Assembly (NCBI GenBank): GCA_023091665.1
Contig: JALJCQ010000031.1
Location: 186,001 to 250,000, forward strand
Length of the DNA: 64,000 bases
Reading direction: 5' to 3'
From: Pythium myriotylum
Taxonomy: Eukaryota; Oomycota; Peronosporomycetes; Pythiales; Pythiaceae
Of this stretch, positions 40,974 through 50,099 are shown in pieces. The notes below the pieces were generated by a model. That model saw only the letters and a list, made by a program, of their open reading frames with translations. It was not told where the DNA came from and made no database searches. The position numbers and the translations under genes are program-made. Position 1 is the first letter of the stretch, and the number at the start of each line of letters is the position of its first letter.

Positions 40974-41134
40974 TTGCGGGCGAAGGGGGCATGGTTCGAC
41001 AACTTGGTCCAGCAATATGCACCTTGGGCCAGCTTGAATTTTGCGGGCGAAGGGGGCATGGTTCGACGCCTTGAGCTCGGATACGAGCTGGCCTACGCTG
41101 GACAGGGCAAGGTGCATATTGCTGGACCAAGTTG
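40974..41134. repeat. Interlaced direct and inverted repeats
   Basis: A 27-bp direct repeat TTGCGGGCGAAGGGGGCATG... (40974-41000 and 41041-41067), and a 27-bp inverted repeat CAACTTGGTCCAGCAATATG... (41000-41026) with its complement at 41108-41134. The first direct copy abuts the left arm of the inverted repeat. Confidence 0.88.
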
Positions 41135-41943
41135 AGAAGCTGTGGTGCGAGAGCTCTCGTGCATGAACGCCCAGATCAACGACATGAAGAGTAGGCTAGA
41201 GGATATCAACACCGGTATTGCAAGTGAGATGTACATCTGTGGAGTGATGTGAATCACAAGCTCGAGCTGACAAACAGCTCCTTGAAGCGTAGCCCGTGCG
41301 GGCGTAACTACGCGGGCGTTAGTTCCACCCGCCACTACAAACTCGAGTCACCTGATCAAGCTTTCCAAGTGTCCAAGCCATCTTGACATGCTGTAGCAAG
41401 AGTGTGAGTTTGGTCGTGGCGGAGTGGAACCGCCAAAGTAGTTCAGTACGCGTGAACGCGGCTATGACAAGACCGCGTATTGCCGTCGGAACATCCTATG
41501 GAATGCGGTGAAAAGGATGATCCGCCGAGGCGAGAGGAATGGATCGCATCATTTATGGAGTGTGCGGTCACGCAACCTCTGTTACGCTGATCCTCGAGGT
41601 GATGAGAGTGCCCAGGAGACATTGTGGTCATCCACAGATCGACTCAAAGGATCAGGTTACATCCAAGTGTAACCCACAACGTAACCAAGAATACGGTGTC
41701 ATTCCCCGTGTCATTTCTTTGGAACAGTGTACCGTTATTTCGGAGTTACTGTTTCTGCGGTCGTTGAAGTTGAAGCCGTTCTAGAGCAGCTGTGCAGGAT
41801 ACTGTATGTGGCTATTAGAGAGTACCACGTAGCCAGGATCTGTCTGCCGTAACATGACTTCGTAATTTGACTCGTAGCTGACAATACATCGGGCAGCGAG
41901 CTGTGCGGAACTCTTACACTCTCCATGCCAATTGCAATTTACA
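41135..41943. other. No gene seen
   Basis: No ORF of convincing content; no clear repeat. Confidence 0.4.
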
Positions 41944-42365
41944 ATTCAAGTGAAGTCTATTAGTCTGCTCACATAGAGACTGATAGCTGGCGCTAGTCGC
42001 CACCGTTAGGATTAAGCCCCCCTTCTCCAATGCGCTAGATCACTGTTAAGGAGATCGCTAGGTTCCGCGCCGCATCCGCCATGCGGTTTGCGGCTCTTGG
42101 ATGGTGTCGCCAGGTGCGTACTCCGAGAGAGTCCGCGAAGCGGCGTGCACGAGCGTACATCTCCCGGAGTACTTCGTTGCTCGGGGCCGGGTTGCCTCTC
42201 GACCCTCTTTCGAAGAACAGTAGGTACTGCACATTGCAGTCGCCGGTAGGTGCCGAGGTGACGGCTGCGGGGATGCTAGCATCAGGATATCGCAGGAGTT
42301 CGATCGCAGCGGCGGTGTGGGGGCTCACCGCGCTGTGGTCCGAGCGCCGCACTCTCCATGCCTGA
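41944..42365 (-). pseudogene. LINE 3'-end fragment with RNase H, copy 2 (internally deleted)
   Basis: A minus-strand frame (42352-42035) joins the start of the domain (HTAAAIELLRYPDA, VQYLLFFERGSRGNP) directly to its end (APSNEVLREMYARARRFAD, HHPRAANRMADAARNLA). The central ~70 residues with the catalytic Glu and second Asp are deleted, and the first Asp is Glu (FFERG). It shares its 3' flank with copy 1 at 36440. Confidence 0.7.
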
Positions 42366-42461
42366 AAGAAAAGTGCCCAGGTTGGTCAAGCCGATGATCA
42401 GACCACGCAACGTTTCTCCACCACGCAGTGGAGCATCGATGCGCGAGATCACGGACACACA

Positions 42462-42614
42462 ACTAGGAGATCCAAGGTTTCCTTTGGAGTCAGGTTACGT
42501 GGAGTTGTCGGCTGATTAGCAGTCTCGAACGAGACTGCAATTAAAGCTTATTTCTGATTATCAGCCGACAACTCCACGTAACCTGACTCCAAAGGAAACC
42601 TTGGATCTCCTAGT
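42462..42614. repeat. Perfect 55-bp inverted repeat with nested hairpin
   Basis: Arms 42462-42516 and 42560-42614 (ACTAGGAGATCCAAGGTTTC... and exact complement). The 43-base loop contains a further 9-bp hairpin, GCAGTCTCG-AA-CGAGACTGC (42519-42538). Confidence 0.92.
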
Positions 42615-43383
42615 ACTGCATAGCACATTTCTCACATGGCAAAATTGATGACTGAGGATAGTATACCTCGGTCAGTCTTGTTCCTTGCTAAGTTATGGGT
42701 CGCACTGTGACTTGCTGGAGTATGGAATCGTCGAACTCGACTCAAGTGTCGGAAATATGGGGATAGTTTCAACACTTCCGATTTGGCTAAGACGTAATCT
42801 TCGTCTCCAGGCGATATCGACCCTGTCGCTTCGACAATAATTCAAGGCAGTGACATCCAGGAGCGTGTCCAATAATCATGATGATGGTGATCAAAGTTGT
42901 GAGTCATCTAAGGAGACCGTGTACTCAGCCATGATGTGGTGCTTTATTTTTTTGGTTTGTTTCCATGGTTTTATCAGCGTCCTCCGCTAGTACTTCACGA
43001 ATAGTCGTCCCTCGTTGTTTCGACAAATGATGATGGTAGAAGTTAAGGTTTGGGTGAACCACGCGTGGCTGGCAAAGCACCGATGCTGGCAGTGGGCTGT
43101 TTGCTTCATGTGCCTCGTTGGCTTTGACTTTGAAGGTGAGGTCTATTGGATCGCACTAATTATGAATCCTATAGCCGGGTCTAGCGACCATGTGCCTCGT
43201 TGGATGTGGCATGCCGTTGAGCTCGCGTAGTCTAGATCGGAAGAAAATGACATACGGCAGCAAGGCAGGAGTTGAAAGCGGGGTGTATTCGTGTATTCGC
43301 AGCTAATGAGTCCTATAACCCGCCTAGATGCTGACACGCTCCCTGGAATGAATGTGGTAGAGAGCGATGGATGGTTTCGCGAT
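42615..43383. other. No gene seen
   Basis: Short frames only. GCATGTGCCTCGTTGG-like text occurs twice (43108 and 43188), a small direct repeat. Confidence 0.35.
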
Positions 43384-43671
43384 CTAACCTACGCACCATG
43401 TATCGCTTTTGAGACCGTTGCAGTTCTGCTGCTTGCCTGGGCACGTGTCGCTGCCGCACGAGTTGGTGCAGCACTGCCAGCGCGTGTTGGCGTTGCCATG
43501 GCAGCCGTTGAACTTGGCGTTGCTGTACTTGGAGCCACCAAGGCACTGGTTTTGCCAGGAGACGAGCTGGTTGTTGCAGTCGCGGAGGCAATTGTCCTCA
43601 GCAGATGCGGAGCCAGCGGCGACGGCGAGCGCAACGATGCAGAGGGAGGCGAGTGTCTTGAGGCCGCTCAT
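43384..43671 (-). CDS. Small secreted cysteine-rich protein, copy 2
   Basis: 95 residues from the ATG at 43671. Same plan as copy 1: signal peptide MSGLKTLASLCIVALAVAAG-SASA, then a Cys-rich mature part. One Cys of the first CC pair is Gly (FNGCHGN), and a C-terminal extension adds a new Cys (DTWCVG), so ten Cys remain but pairing must differ. Many substitutions are at surface-like positions, suggesting fast divergence. The pair is convergent (tail to tail), 3.8 kb apart, with foldbacks between. Function unknown; candidate secreted effector by analogy only. Confidence 0.83.
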   Translation of the reverse strand: MSGLKTLASLCIVALAVAAGSASAEDNCLRDCNNQLVSWQNQCLGGSKYSNAKFNGCHGNANTRWQCCTNSCGSDTCPGKQQNCNGLKSDTWCVG

Positions 43672-43738
43672 TGTTGGTTGGTTGGTTGGTCGGTTGGTAG
43701 GCGGGTCTTAGTTGGAGTTGGCTCGTCGAGTAGCTGGA

Positions 43739-43752
43739 GAAATCCAGAGTGA
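43739..43752 (-). promoter_or_regulatory. Inr/FPR-like element of cysteine-rich copy 2
   Basis: TCACTCTGGATTTC on the minus strand, about 68 bp before the ATG at 43671: same type and distance as in copy 1. Confidence 0.5.
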
Positions 43753-44926
43753 GCAAGTCTGCACTCAGTACTTCCGCCGTCGTCTATACGACGCTGGAGT
43801 TGTGTTCGGCAGGCACGGTGAGGTAGCTATTCAAAGAAATGGGCGGGCTTGAAGAGTGGTGGCGTCGTATGGGCAGTGTTCCTCACAATACCAATACTGT
43901 ATGTATTGATTAGGTCATTTTTTTTCGACCCAATCAATTATTGCCCAATATCAATACTTTTTTTTTCCAATATCCGTGCATTCACGTGGAGTTCAGTTTG
44001 TGTGTGGTTTCTTTTTCCCTTTCTCGTTGTAAGCAATCGCATCGTTTCACAGAGCTTCAGCAACAGCTTGCACGCCCTACAGATAGTCATTATACTCGAG
44101 AATGATGGGCTTCTGAGCGTCGCGAGATACAAGCGTTGTCGTCGCTCTGTCAAGACAAGGCCAGCCGAGAAAAGAGGCGTTTAACCTCGTTAGATCCACT
44201 ACAGATTAGTGCATGCCGGAGTATTCGTGTTTGAAACTGACTCGCACTCGTCCGCAAACGGCATGTCCTCATCCTCGTCGTCAGTGTGATCTCAACACGT
44301 TCCAATCTCCTCAAGCTAATGGCTACGGCTGCAGTGATGCTCTCCTCATCTTCTCGCAACACTTTAATGATGCTGCTCTCGAAGTATGGTGACTTGAGAG
44401 CAGTCTTTCCAGGCCCTCAGATAGTTCGAGCTACTTAGTGAGTCTTCGCAGCTGCAAATTTGGACATGAAGCTGTCAAAGGGAGCTTGAATGTCCGACAT
44501 TGTTGGTGTCAATATGGCTTTCTCGAAGTCCTGCGGTTGACATAGTCGTCATGTTCCCAATCTTCGCCAGTCGTTTCATTCTCCCAATCATGAACAGGAC
44601 AAGTTTGTAGGCGTCGGTGGTACAGTGGTCTGTATTCCTCTAACTTCGGCAATGAGAAGAATGAGCTTTAGGATCGATGGAGCAACTCAGGCTGGTGAGC
44701 CTCCCTCCTCCACCAACATCAGAATGGAGTCTCCCATCCACTCAAATTAATCGCACGAGCTGATCATAATGGGGATACAGATCGGGTGGTAGGTGGGGAC
44801 CAAGTTTGTCTCGGGCGGAGACGATTCCTGAAGGGCGTTATTTGGGGGTATTGAAGCTGGCCCCAATAAATTATTTCAGCTAGGTTTATTGATAATATTG
44901 GTAGTCCAATATATTGTTGAGGAACA
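43753..44926. other. No gene seen
   Basis: No credible ORF. Identity with the ALDH copy A downstream region begins near 44928. Confidence 0.4.
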
Positions 44927-44968
44927 CTGCTGGCTCTGTCTTGTGCCTACTCAACCACTACGTTGTAT

Positions 44969-46519
44969 TTACGAGAACATCTTCACACCGAGCCCAATTA
45001 CGCCGACGCTGACGGCTGCGGCCACCGACTTAGCGGCAAAGAGTTGTTTGCGCGTGTAGGCATGCATCACAGTGCGCATGCCCTTTTCGTTCTTGAAGTC
45101 ATAAGGCGGGTATCGCTGCGGCGAGTCCATGTGGCTGTACTTGTAAAGGACGGATTTCTTGTGCGAGAAGGCGTCAAAGCCTGCGCGGCCTTTGTAAGCG
45201 CCGTGGCCTGACATGCCCACGCCGCCGAACGGCAACGCCGTGTTCGCGAGCTGCATAATCGTATCATTCATCACAAGGGATCCCGACGAAGTCTCGCGCA
45301 GCATTTTCTTGTGGTGGTCCGAGCTTGTCGAAAAAAGATAGGCAGCCAGGGGTTTCTCCCGGCTCTTGACGAAGTCGAGCGCTGAGTCGAAACGACCTTT
45401 AGGGTAGTAATACACCGGTAGCAAAGGGCCGAAGAGTTCATTCCCCATGACGGTGCTCGATTTAAACTTGTCCAAGTCGGTCTTGAAGTTGAACACAGTC
45501 GGCTCGATGAACTTGTCCTTTGCGTCGCACTTGCCGCCATACGTCACGAGGTGTTTGTCCGCATCCAGTACGCCTTCGAGTCGCGTAAACATTCGGTCGT
45601 TAATGATGCGTCCAAAGCTGTCGCTCTTCTGCGGGTCTTGCCCAAAGAACTGGACCACGTGCTTCTGGAGGTCGTCGATGAACTGATCACCGACGCTCTC
45701 GTCAACTAGAACGTAGTCTGGACGCACGCAAGTCTGCCCCGAGTTAATGAAAGCTCCCCATGCAACGCGGCGTCCCGCGAGATCGAGGTCGGCTGTGCTG
45801 TCCACGACCACGGGGCTCTTGCCTCCGAGTTCGAGGATCGTAGGCGTCAAGTGTTCAGCCGCTGCGCGCGCGACAATCTGGCCCAGAAAGCAGCCCCCCG
45901 TCGCAAAGATGAGATCGTAGCGCTCCTTAAGCATGGCTTTCGTCTCCTCCACGCCGCCATAGACGTAGCGCACAACGTTGCGGTCGAGATACTTGTCAAA
46001 GAGTGAGATGAGCACGTTGTTGAGGTGGCGCGTCGTGTCGTCGCCCGGCAACCGAACAACAGCGCAGTTGCCAGCCGCGATGGCCGAGATCAACGGCAAC
46101 ATCATGAGTGCAATCGGGTAGTTCCACGTGCCAATGATGCCCACGACGCCAAGTGGGTCGCGGTAAATGTACGAAAATCCAGGGAAGTTCCCGGCATCGG
46201 TACTCACTTTCTGCGGCGCAGCCCAGTCCTCAAGGTAGTCCAGGTGCTCTTGGAGCTCAACGAGCACGGCCGAGATCTCAGTCGCGTAGAGCTCGAGCGG
46301 GTGCTTGTGCAAATCCTTCCAAACCGCCTCAGCGATGAGGCTCTCGCTTTCCGTGAGCAAGCGCTGGAGTTGGCGCAGCACTTTGCGGCGTTGCTCGAAG
46401 TCGAGCGTGGCGCCCGAGGCAAAGTGCGCGCGAAGGTCCCGTACGTCACGCGCTGTGTCCTGCTTGGAGACGTCCGGGAACGCATCCGACAGCGTCGAGT
46501 TGGGGTACGAGACTGACAT
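44969..46519 (-). CDS. Class-3 aldehyde dehydrogenase (fatty-aldehyde type), copy B
   Basis: 516 residues from the ATG at 46519 (MSVSYPNST...). Same motifs as copy A: GTWNYP, LELGGKSP, NSGQTCVRP, LPFGGVGMSG and the hydrophobic C-terminal anchor. The proteins are otherwise identical as far as I can compare. Near-identity extends from about 44928 to the upstream region, with more change upstream than in the coding part, suggesting recent duplication, gene conversion or strong constraint. This copy is divergent from an intact PAD (47678), with 1158 bp between the two ATGs, so a shared two-way promoter is likely. An acid-forming step acting after a decarboxylase would fit aromatic-acid breakdown (inference). 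Confidence 0.92.
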   Translation of the reverse strand: MSVSYPNSTLSDAFPDVSKQDTARDVRDLRAHFASGATLDFEQRRKVLRQLQRLLTESESLIAEAVWKDLHKHPLELYATEISAVLVELQEHLDYLEDWAAPQKVSTDAGNFPGFSYIYRDPLGVVGIIGTWNYPIALMMLPLISAIAAGNCAVVRLPGDDTTRHLNNVLISLFDKYLDRNVVRYVYGGVEETKAMLKERYDLIFATGGCFLGQIVARAAAEHLTPTILELGGKSPVVVDSTADLDLAGRRVAWGAFINSGQTCVRPDYVLVDESVGDQFIDDLQKHVVQFFGQDPQKSDSFGRIINDRMFTRLEGVLDADKHLVTYGGKCDAKDKFIEPTVFNFKTDLDKFKSSTVMGNELFGPLLPVYYYPKGRFDSALDFVKSREKPLAAYLFSTSSDHHKKMLRETSSGSLVMNDTIMQLANTALPFGGVGMSGHGAYKGRAGFDAFSHKKSVLYKYSHMDSPQRYPPYDFKNEKGMRTVMHAYTRKQLFAAKSVAAAVSVGVIGLGVKMFS

Positions 46520-47677
46520 GATCCAGAAGACTTGAGCGCGGGGAAGAGATTTGTGCAATGATCGTGGGGTCCCTATCACCCTGGTAAGGGAGACCCACCC
46601 ACGCGGGACAAAGCTCTCTGACCTTCAGGAACAGAAAGGCCCGATCTACTCAACAGGGGCCTCCAAGACGTCAGGGACCAGATCCGCCGGTCCCATCGGT
46701 CCGAGTAAACGCGCGGCAAACCACCTGGCGCTTATGTTGGGAAGGAGTTGAAGTTGTTATGCAAGTAATTTGAACCTTGATCAAGTCAAACGTACTATTT
46801 CAACAAACGGGAATTTTATCCACCTGGGTTGAAGCTCAGCTGGCAGCCAGCACGAGGACAACCTCCGCTCGAGGGATAATCGTCCAAGATGGCGCATAGT
46901 GATGACTCCCAAGGTCTCTGGGCCAAGTCGTCAGCGCTGCGAACCCAAATGGACTCTAAACAGACATCTTTCTTGACCACTCTTCACATGGCAGTTTCGT
47001 CGTGACGGACAGGAGAACAACGTCTCGATCATGAGATCGAGTGGGTGCTGCTGTAAAGAGATACATACTGTACGGCCTCCTCCATACTCGGAGAACCCCG
47101 GTGATCAACCTCAGAAATCAACGCCATTCACCTCACGCGGGACGTGAAGACGCCGCCGAAGTTGAGTTCTGTATTGGACTTCGCAATTGCTCGGACTCAT
47201 CATCTCGTACTTGACAATTAATACATTGCTTCTGGTTTTGGTGAGGCCACTCCGTGCAACATAGGTACTGGAAGAAGAATGTTTACACCCCCAGGAGGGC
47301 AAGCTTCAACACCCACCAAGTTCGCCGGGGACATCGGTTCGGCGGTAGTAATCGGATCCATCACCACGCGCTGGTTGACTCGCATAGGTACGAGACGACA
47401 CATCACTGTTGAAGTTCCAGATTTACCGCTCCATTCGAGGCTACCTTCTGTCGATCAATGCTATCGGCCAGGAGCAGCATGGTTTTTCGCATCCGATGCG
47501 GGAGGGCTGGGAAAAGAAGGATGCTCGTAGAAAGACGGATCCTCCGTATCGATTAGGTCTTACAGATGCGGCAGGCACGCTGTTGATCCCGTTACATATT
47601 AATACGGACAACCGCAACCTCATTCCGCAATTTGCCACTCCCCGCGCACAAGTCCACAAACAACCAGCTTCTTGACC
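46520..47677. promoter_or_regulatory. Divergent ALDH/PAD intergenic region, uninterrupted copy
   Basis: The only copy in the window not broken by insertions. It contains, from left, the ALDH leader, the CCCAAGGTCTCTGGGCCA site (the LINE target in copy 1), the CACATGGCAGTTTC segment, and the PAD initiator. It serves as the reference for reading the nested insertions in copy 1. Confidence 0.65.
47619..47636 (+). promoter_or_regulatory. Oomycete Inr/FPR core promoter of the intact PAD
   Basis: CTCATTCCGCAATTTGCC matches YCAYTYY-N-CAWTTT exactly and lies 42 bp before the ATG at 47678. Confidence 0.65.
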
Positions 47678-48214
47678 ATGCGGCTCCCAGTCCCAGGCTA
47701 CCACTCCAACACGCCGCTCCACCCGTCCTTCGACACCGACATCCGCGACGTCCACCTCGTCTACGACTACGACGCGCAGGACGAGAACGGCAACCCGCAA
47801 AAGTGGCGCTACGAGATGTGGTTCTTCTCGGAGAGCCGCATCGTGTACTCGATCCATGGCGGACCAATGGCAGGGCGACAAAACTACCAGACTGTCGCGT
47901 ACCAGTGCATTCGGCCTGGTGAGCTCTGGCAGTGCAGCTGGCTCGAAGAAACTGGTACGGTGATCTCGCTTGTCTATGACATCAAGAACAAGAAAATCAC
48001 CACGACCGCCGCCTTCTCCAAGGGCCACTGGGAGCACTCGAAGGAGGCCCACGGCGACAAGCGCAACCCGGAAGACTACGCGCGCTGGCGCAAGCTGGCC
48101 GACATTGGCAACCAGCGCGACCGCCTCATTCTGACGGAGCAAGCTGACGTCATCGAAACCAGCAGGGGCGCGGGCAACCTCGTGCCAATCGCTCCGGACG
48201 CCGAGACGCTCTAG
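47678..48214 (+). CDS. Phenolic acid decarboxylase, copy 3 (intact)
   Basis: 178 residues from the ATG at 47678 (MRLPVPGYHSNTPLHP...), no signal peptide, so probably cytosolic. It belongs to the PAD family, whose members are ~160-190 residues and fold as a small lipocalin-like barrel. They release CO2 from p-coumaric, ferulic or caffeic acid to give 4-vinylphenols, without cofactor. By comparison with the bacterial enzymes the catalytic set is present: two Tyr (VYDYD), Arg (GGPMAGR) and Glu (SWLEETG). The later part (FSKGHWEHSKEAHG, NPEDYARWRKLADIGNQRDR) is conserved across all window copies. Divergent from ALDH copy B. This is the template against which copies 1 and 2 are judged broken. Confidence 0.9.
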   Translation: MRLPVPGYHSNTPLHPSFDTDIRDVHLVYDYDAQDENGNPQKWRYEMWFFSESRIVYSIHGGPMAGRQNYQTVAYQCIRPGELWQCSWLEETGTVISLVYDIKNKKITTTAAFSKGHWEHSKEAHGDKRNPEDYARWRKLADIGNQRDRLILTEQADVIETSRGAGNLVPIAPDAETL

Positions 48215-50099
48215 GCACTGTTGCTCGATTCTTTCTGATCACCAGTGTTCGCGATTTCACAACAGATCATTGACAGCTCGACCAGTCCAAGATGTTCACA
48301 GCCATCCCGATTGTCTCTGGAGTACTACATAACCAAACTGTGAACAAAATACTTCTCCATGTCAACTTTCGTTATGCGATAAAATCCAGTTGGGGTCGTC
48401 CTACATTTCCTTTGCACACTCATGGGGGCGGAAGGATTCACAACTTTGTCTCTATATGAGTTTTCATGTCTTCAGGACTCGGCTTGTGACAGACCAAACG
48501 ATTTCCAAAACACTTACGACCTCCATCCCTGGCTTCTACGTCAGGTTGATCCTTGAATTATTAAGACACATTTATTGCGACCAATAGACCTTACATGCAA
48601 CAACAGGTTGATCCTTGAACGGCCGAACATAACACTACGTGCTGACAGCTATTAGAGTACGTAAATCGAAACTCAATAGACTCCATCTTCTGAATAAATA
48701 GACACTTACGAGTTCAACAGGGTATATCACCCGATTATAGGGTTCATTAATTGCGATCTAATAGACCTCACGTTCAAAGGCAAAGACACTTACGGCTCTC
48801 GAGGACGATCTCTAAATTGCGATCAGGACGACAATGAGAATCCTCCCTCCCAGCCCAGAGCTTCGTCCAACTCTCAGGAGTGACTGACATTTTTCTTCGT
48901 CTTTACGGTGGCTCACAGAGCGATCCGTGTCGTGGTAGCCCAGGAGCAGCCTTCGTTCGGGTGACCAAAGCATTGGAGAAGCCTCGATTCAGTGAAGTGC
49001 TGTAGTACACCTCGCCTCTCCTACAACGACCAATGATGGAGGAGAATCAAGAGATCTCTTCGCTGGCTCTGAGTGGCAAACTTTATCAGCCAAGCAGGGG
49101 TCATTATTCCTCAAGCTAGCTTACTTCCTTGATGCTAATGGATAACTTCCTGACGCGAGAGGCATCAATAAGATGGCAGATTCGTCGGCCAACCTCGCCA
49201 CGGACCAGTAAGCTGGTATCCTCGTGTTCTGTCCGACCTCCCAAGAAGGGCATTCGTCCCTTATCCCTCTGCTGGAGCGTTTATAGTGGACTATACAGGC
49301 GGACCACGCCGCTCAGCAGATCTACTCCGCCAACCACTCCGTCAAGCCCGACCGCAAGCTGTTAGAATTCGCAGAGTTGAGTTCTAGCATCTGAGGCGGC
49401 AGACAAAAAGTTGATGATAAGGAAAACCTGTAGCTGATGGGTGGCAAGTACTTAAGGTTTCCTTAGTAAAGAAACGAGCCCTTCAGCTGTTGCCGCAACA
49501 GAACTCTTCCATCAAGTACCGCGCTGTAAAGTGAAATCTTTCAGAAATGCTGACCAAGGGTTTTATTGAGTCACTCGTTTGAGAAGTGGCATCGTACGCA
49601 CTTAACCTGAGGACATGTAATGACGGGAATCGATTTTGTCTGACGGCGATTGACTGATATGGTGGTGAAGCCAACTAATAGCTGGAGGTGTGTGCTCTCT
49701 ATCATCACCGTGGGCGAACTTTGCTTGTGAGCCTAGGCCATAAGTCGGAGGCGACGAGCTCGAACAAAACTTGCAGCTTCCGCCGTGGGGAACGAATTTC
49801 ATCCAATCATTTTGACCTGGTGCACAGAGACAGGTCATTACCCCACTACAATGCCACGGCGTCATTATAGTGGGGTATATTGACCCCCGTCACCCAAATT
49901 ATTACCCGAAGCGTGTGCTTCGCGACGATATTGAAGAGCTGGATGGGTCGAAGTGAGACGGCAACGCCAAGACAAAGATTCCAATCAAGACAGGAAACAG
50001 TGTACTCTATTCTCCACGACACATGCACGATGGGCTACCCCTGCGACTACACACCCATCTAAACGTGATTCAAATGCATCCATCGACACCTCACGTCAT
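48215..50099 (+). other. Degenerate retroelement fragment, otherwise no gene
   Basis: Around 49440-49720 the plus strand shows broken pol-like text (LSEMLTKGFIESLV, stop, EVASYALNL, then DGNRFCLTAID), weakly like the start of a gypsy RT, with several stops. Nothing else recognisable. A 9-bp palindrome ACCCCACTA/TAGTGGGGT flanks 49850. Confidence 0.25.

Noticed and set aside
40974..41134. CRISPR-like array
   Set aside because: Only two direct copies, no regular spacers, and a eukaryotic context.
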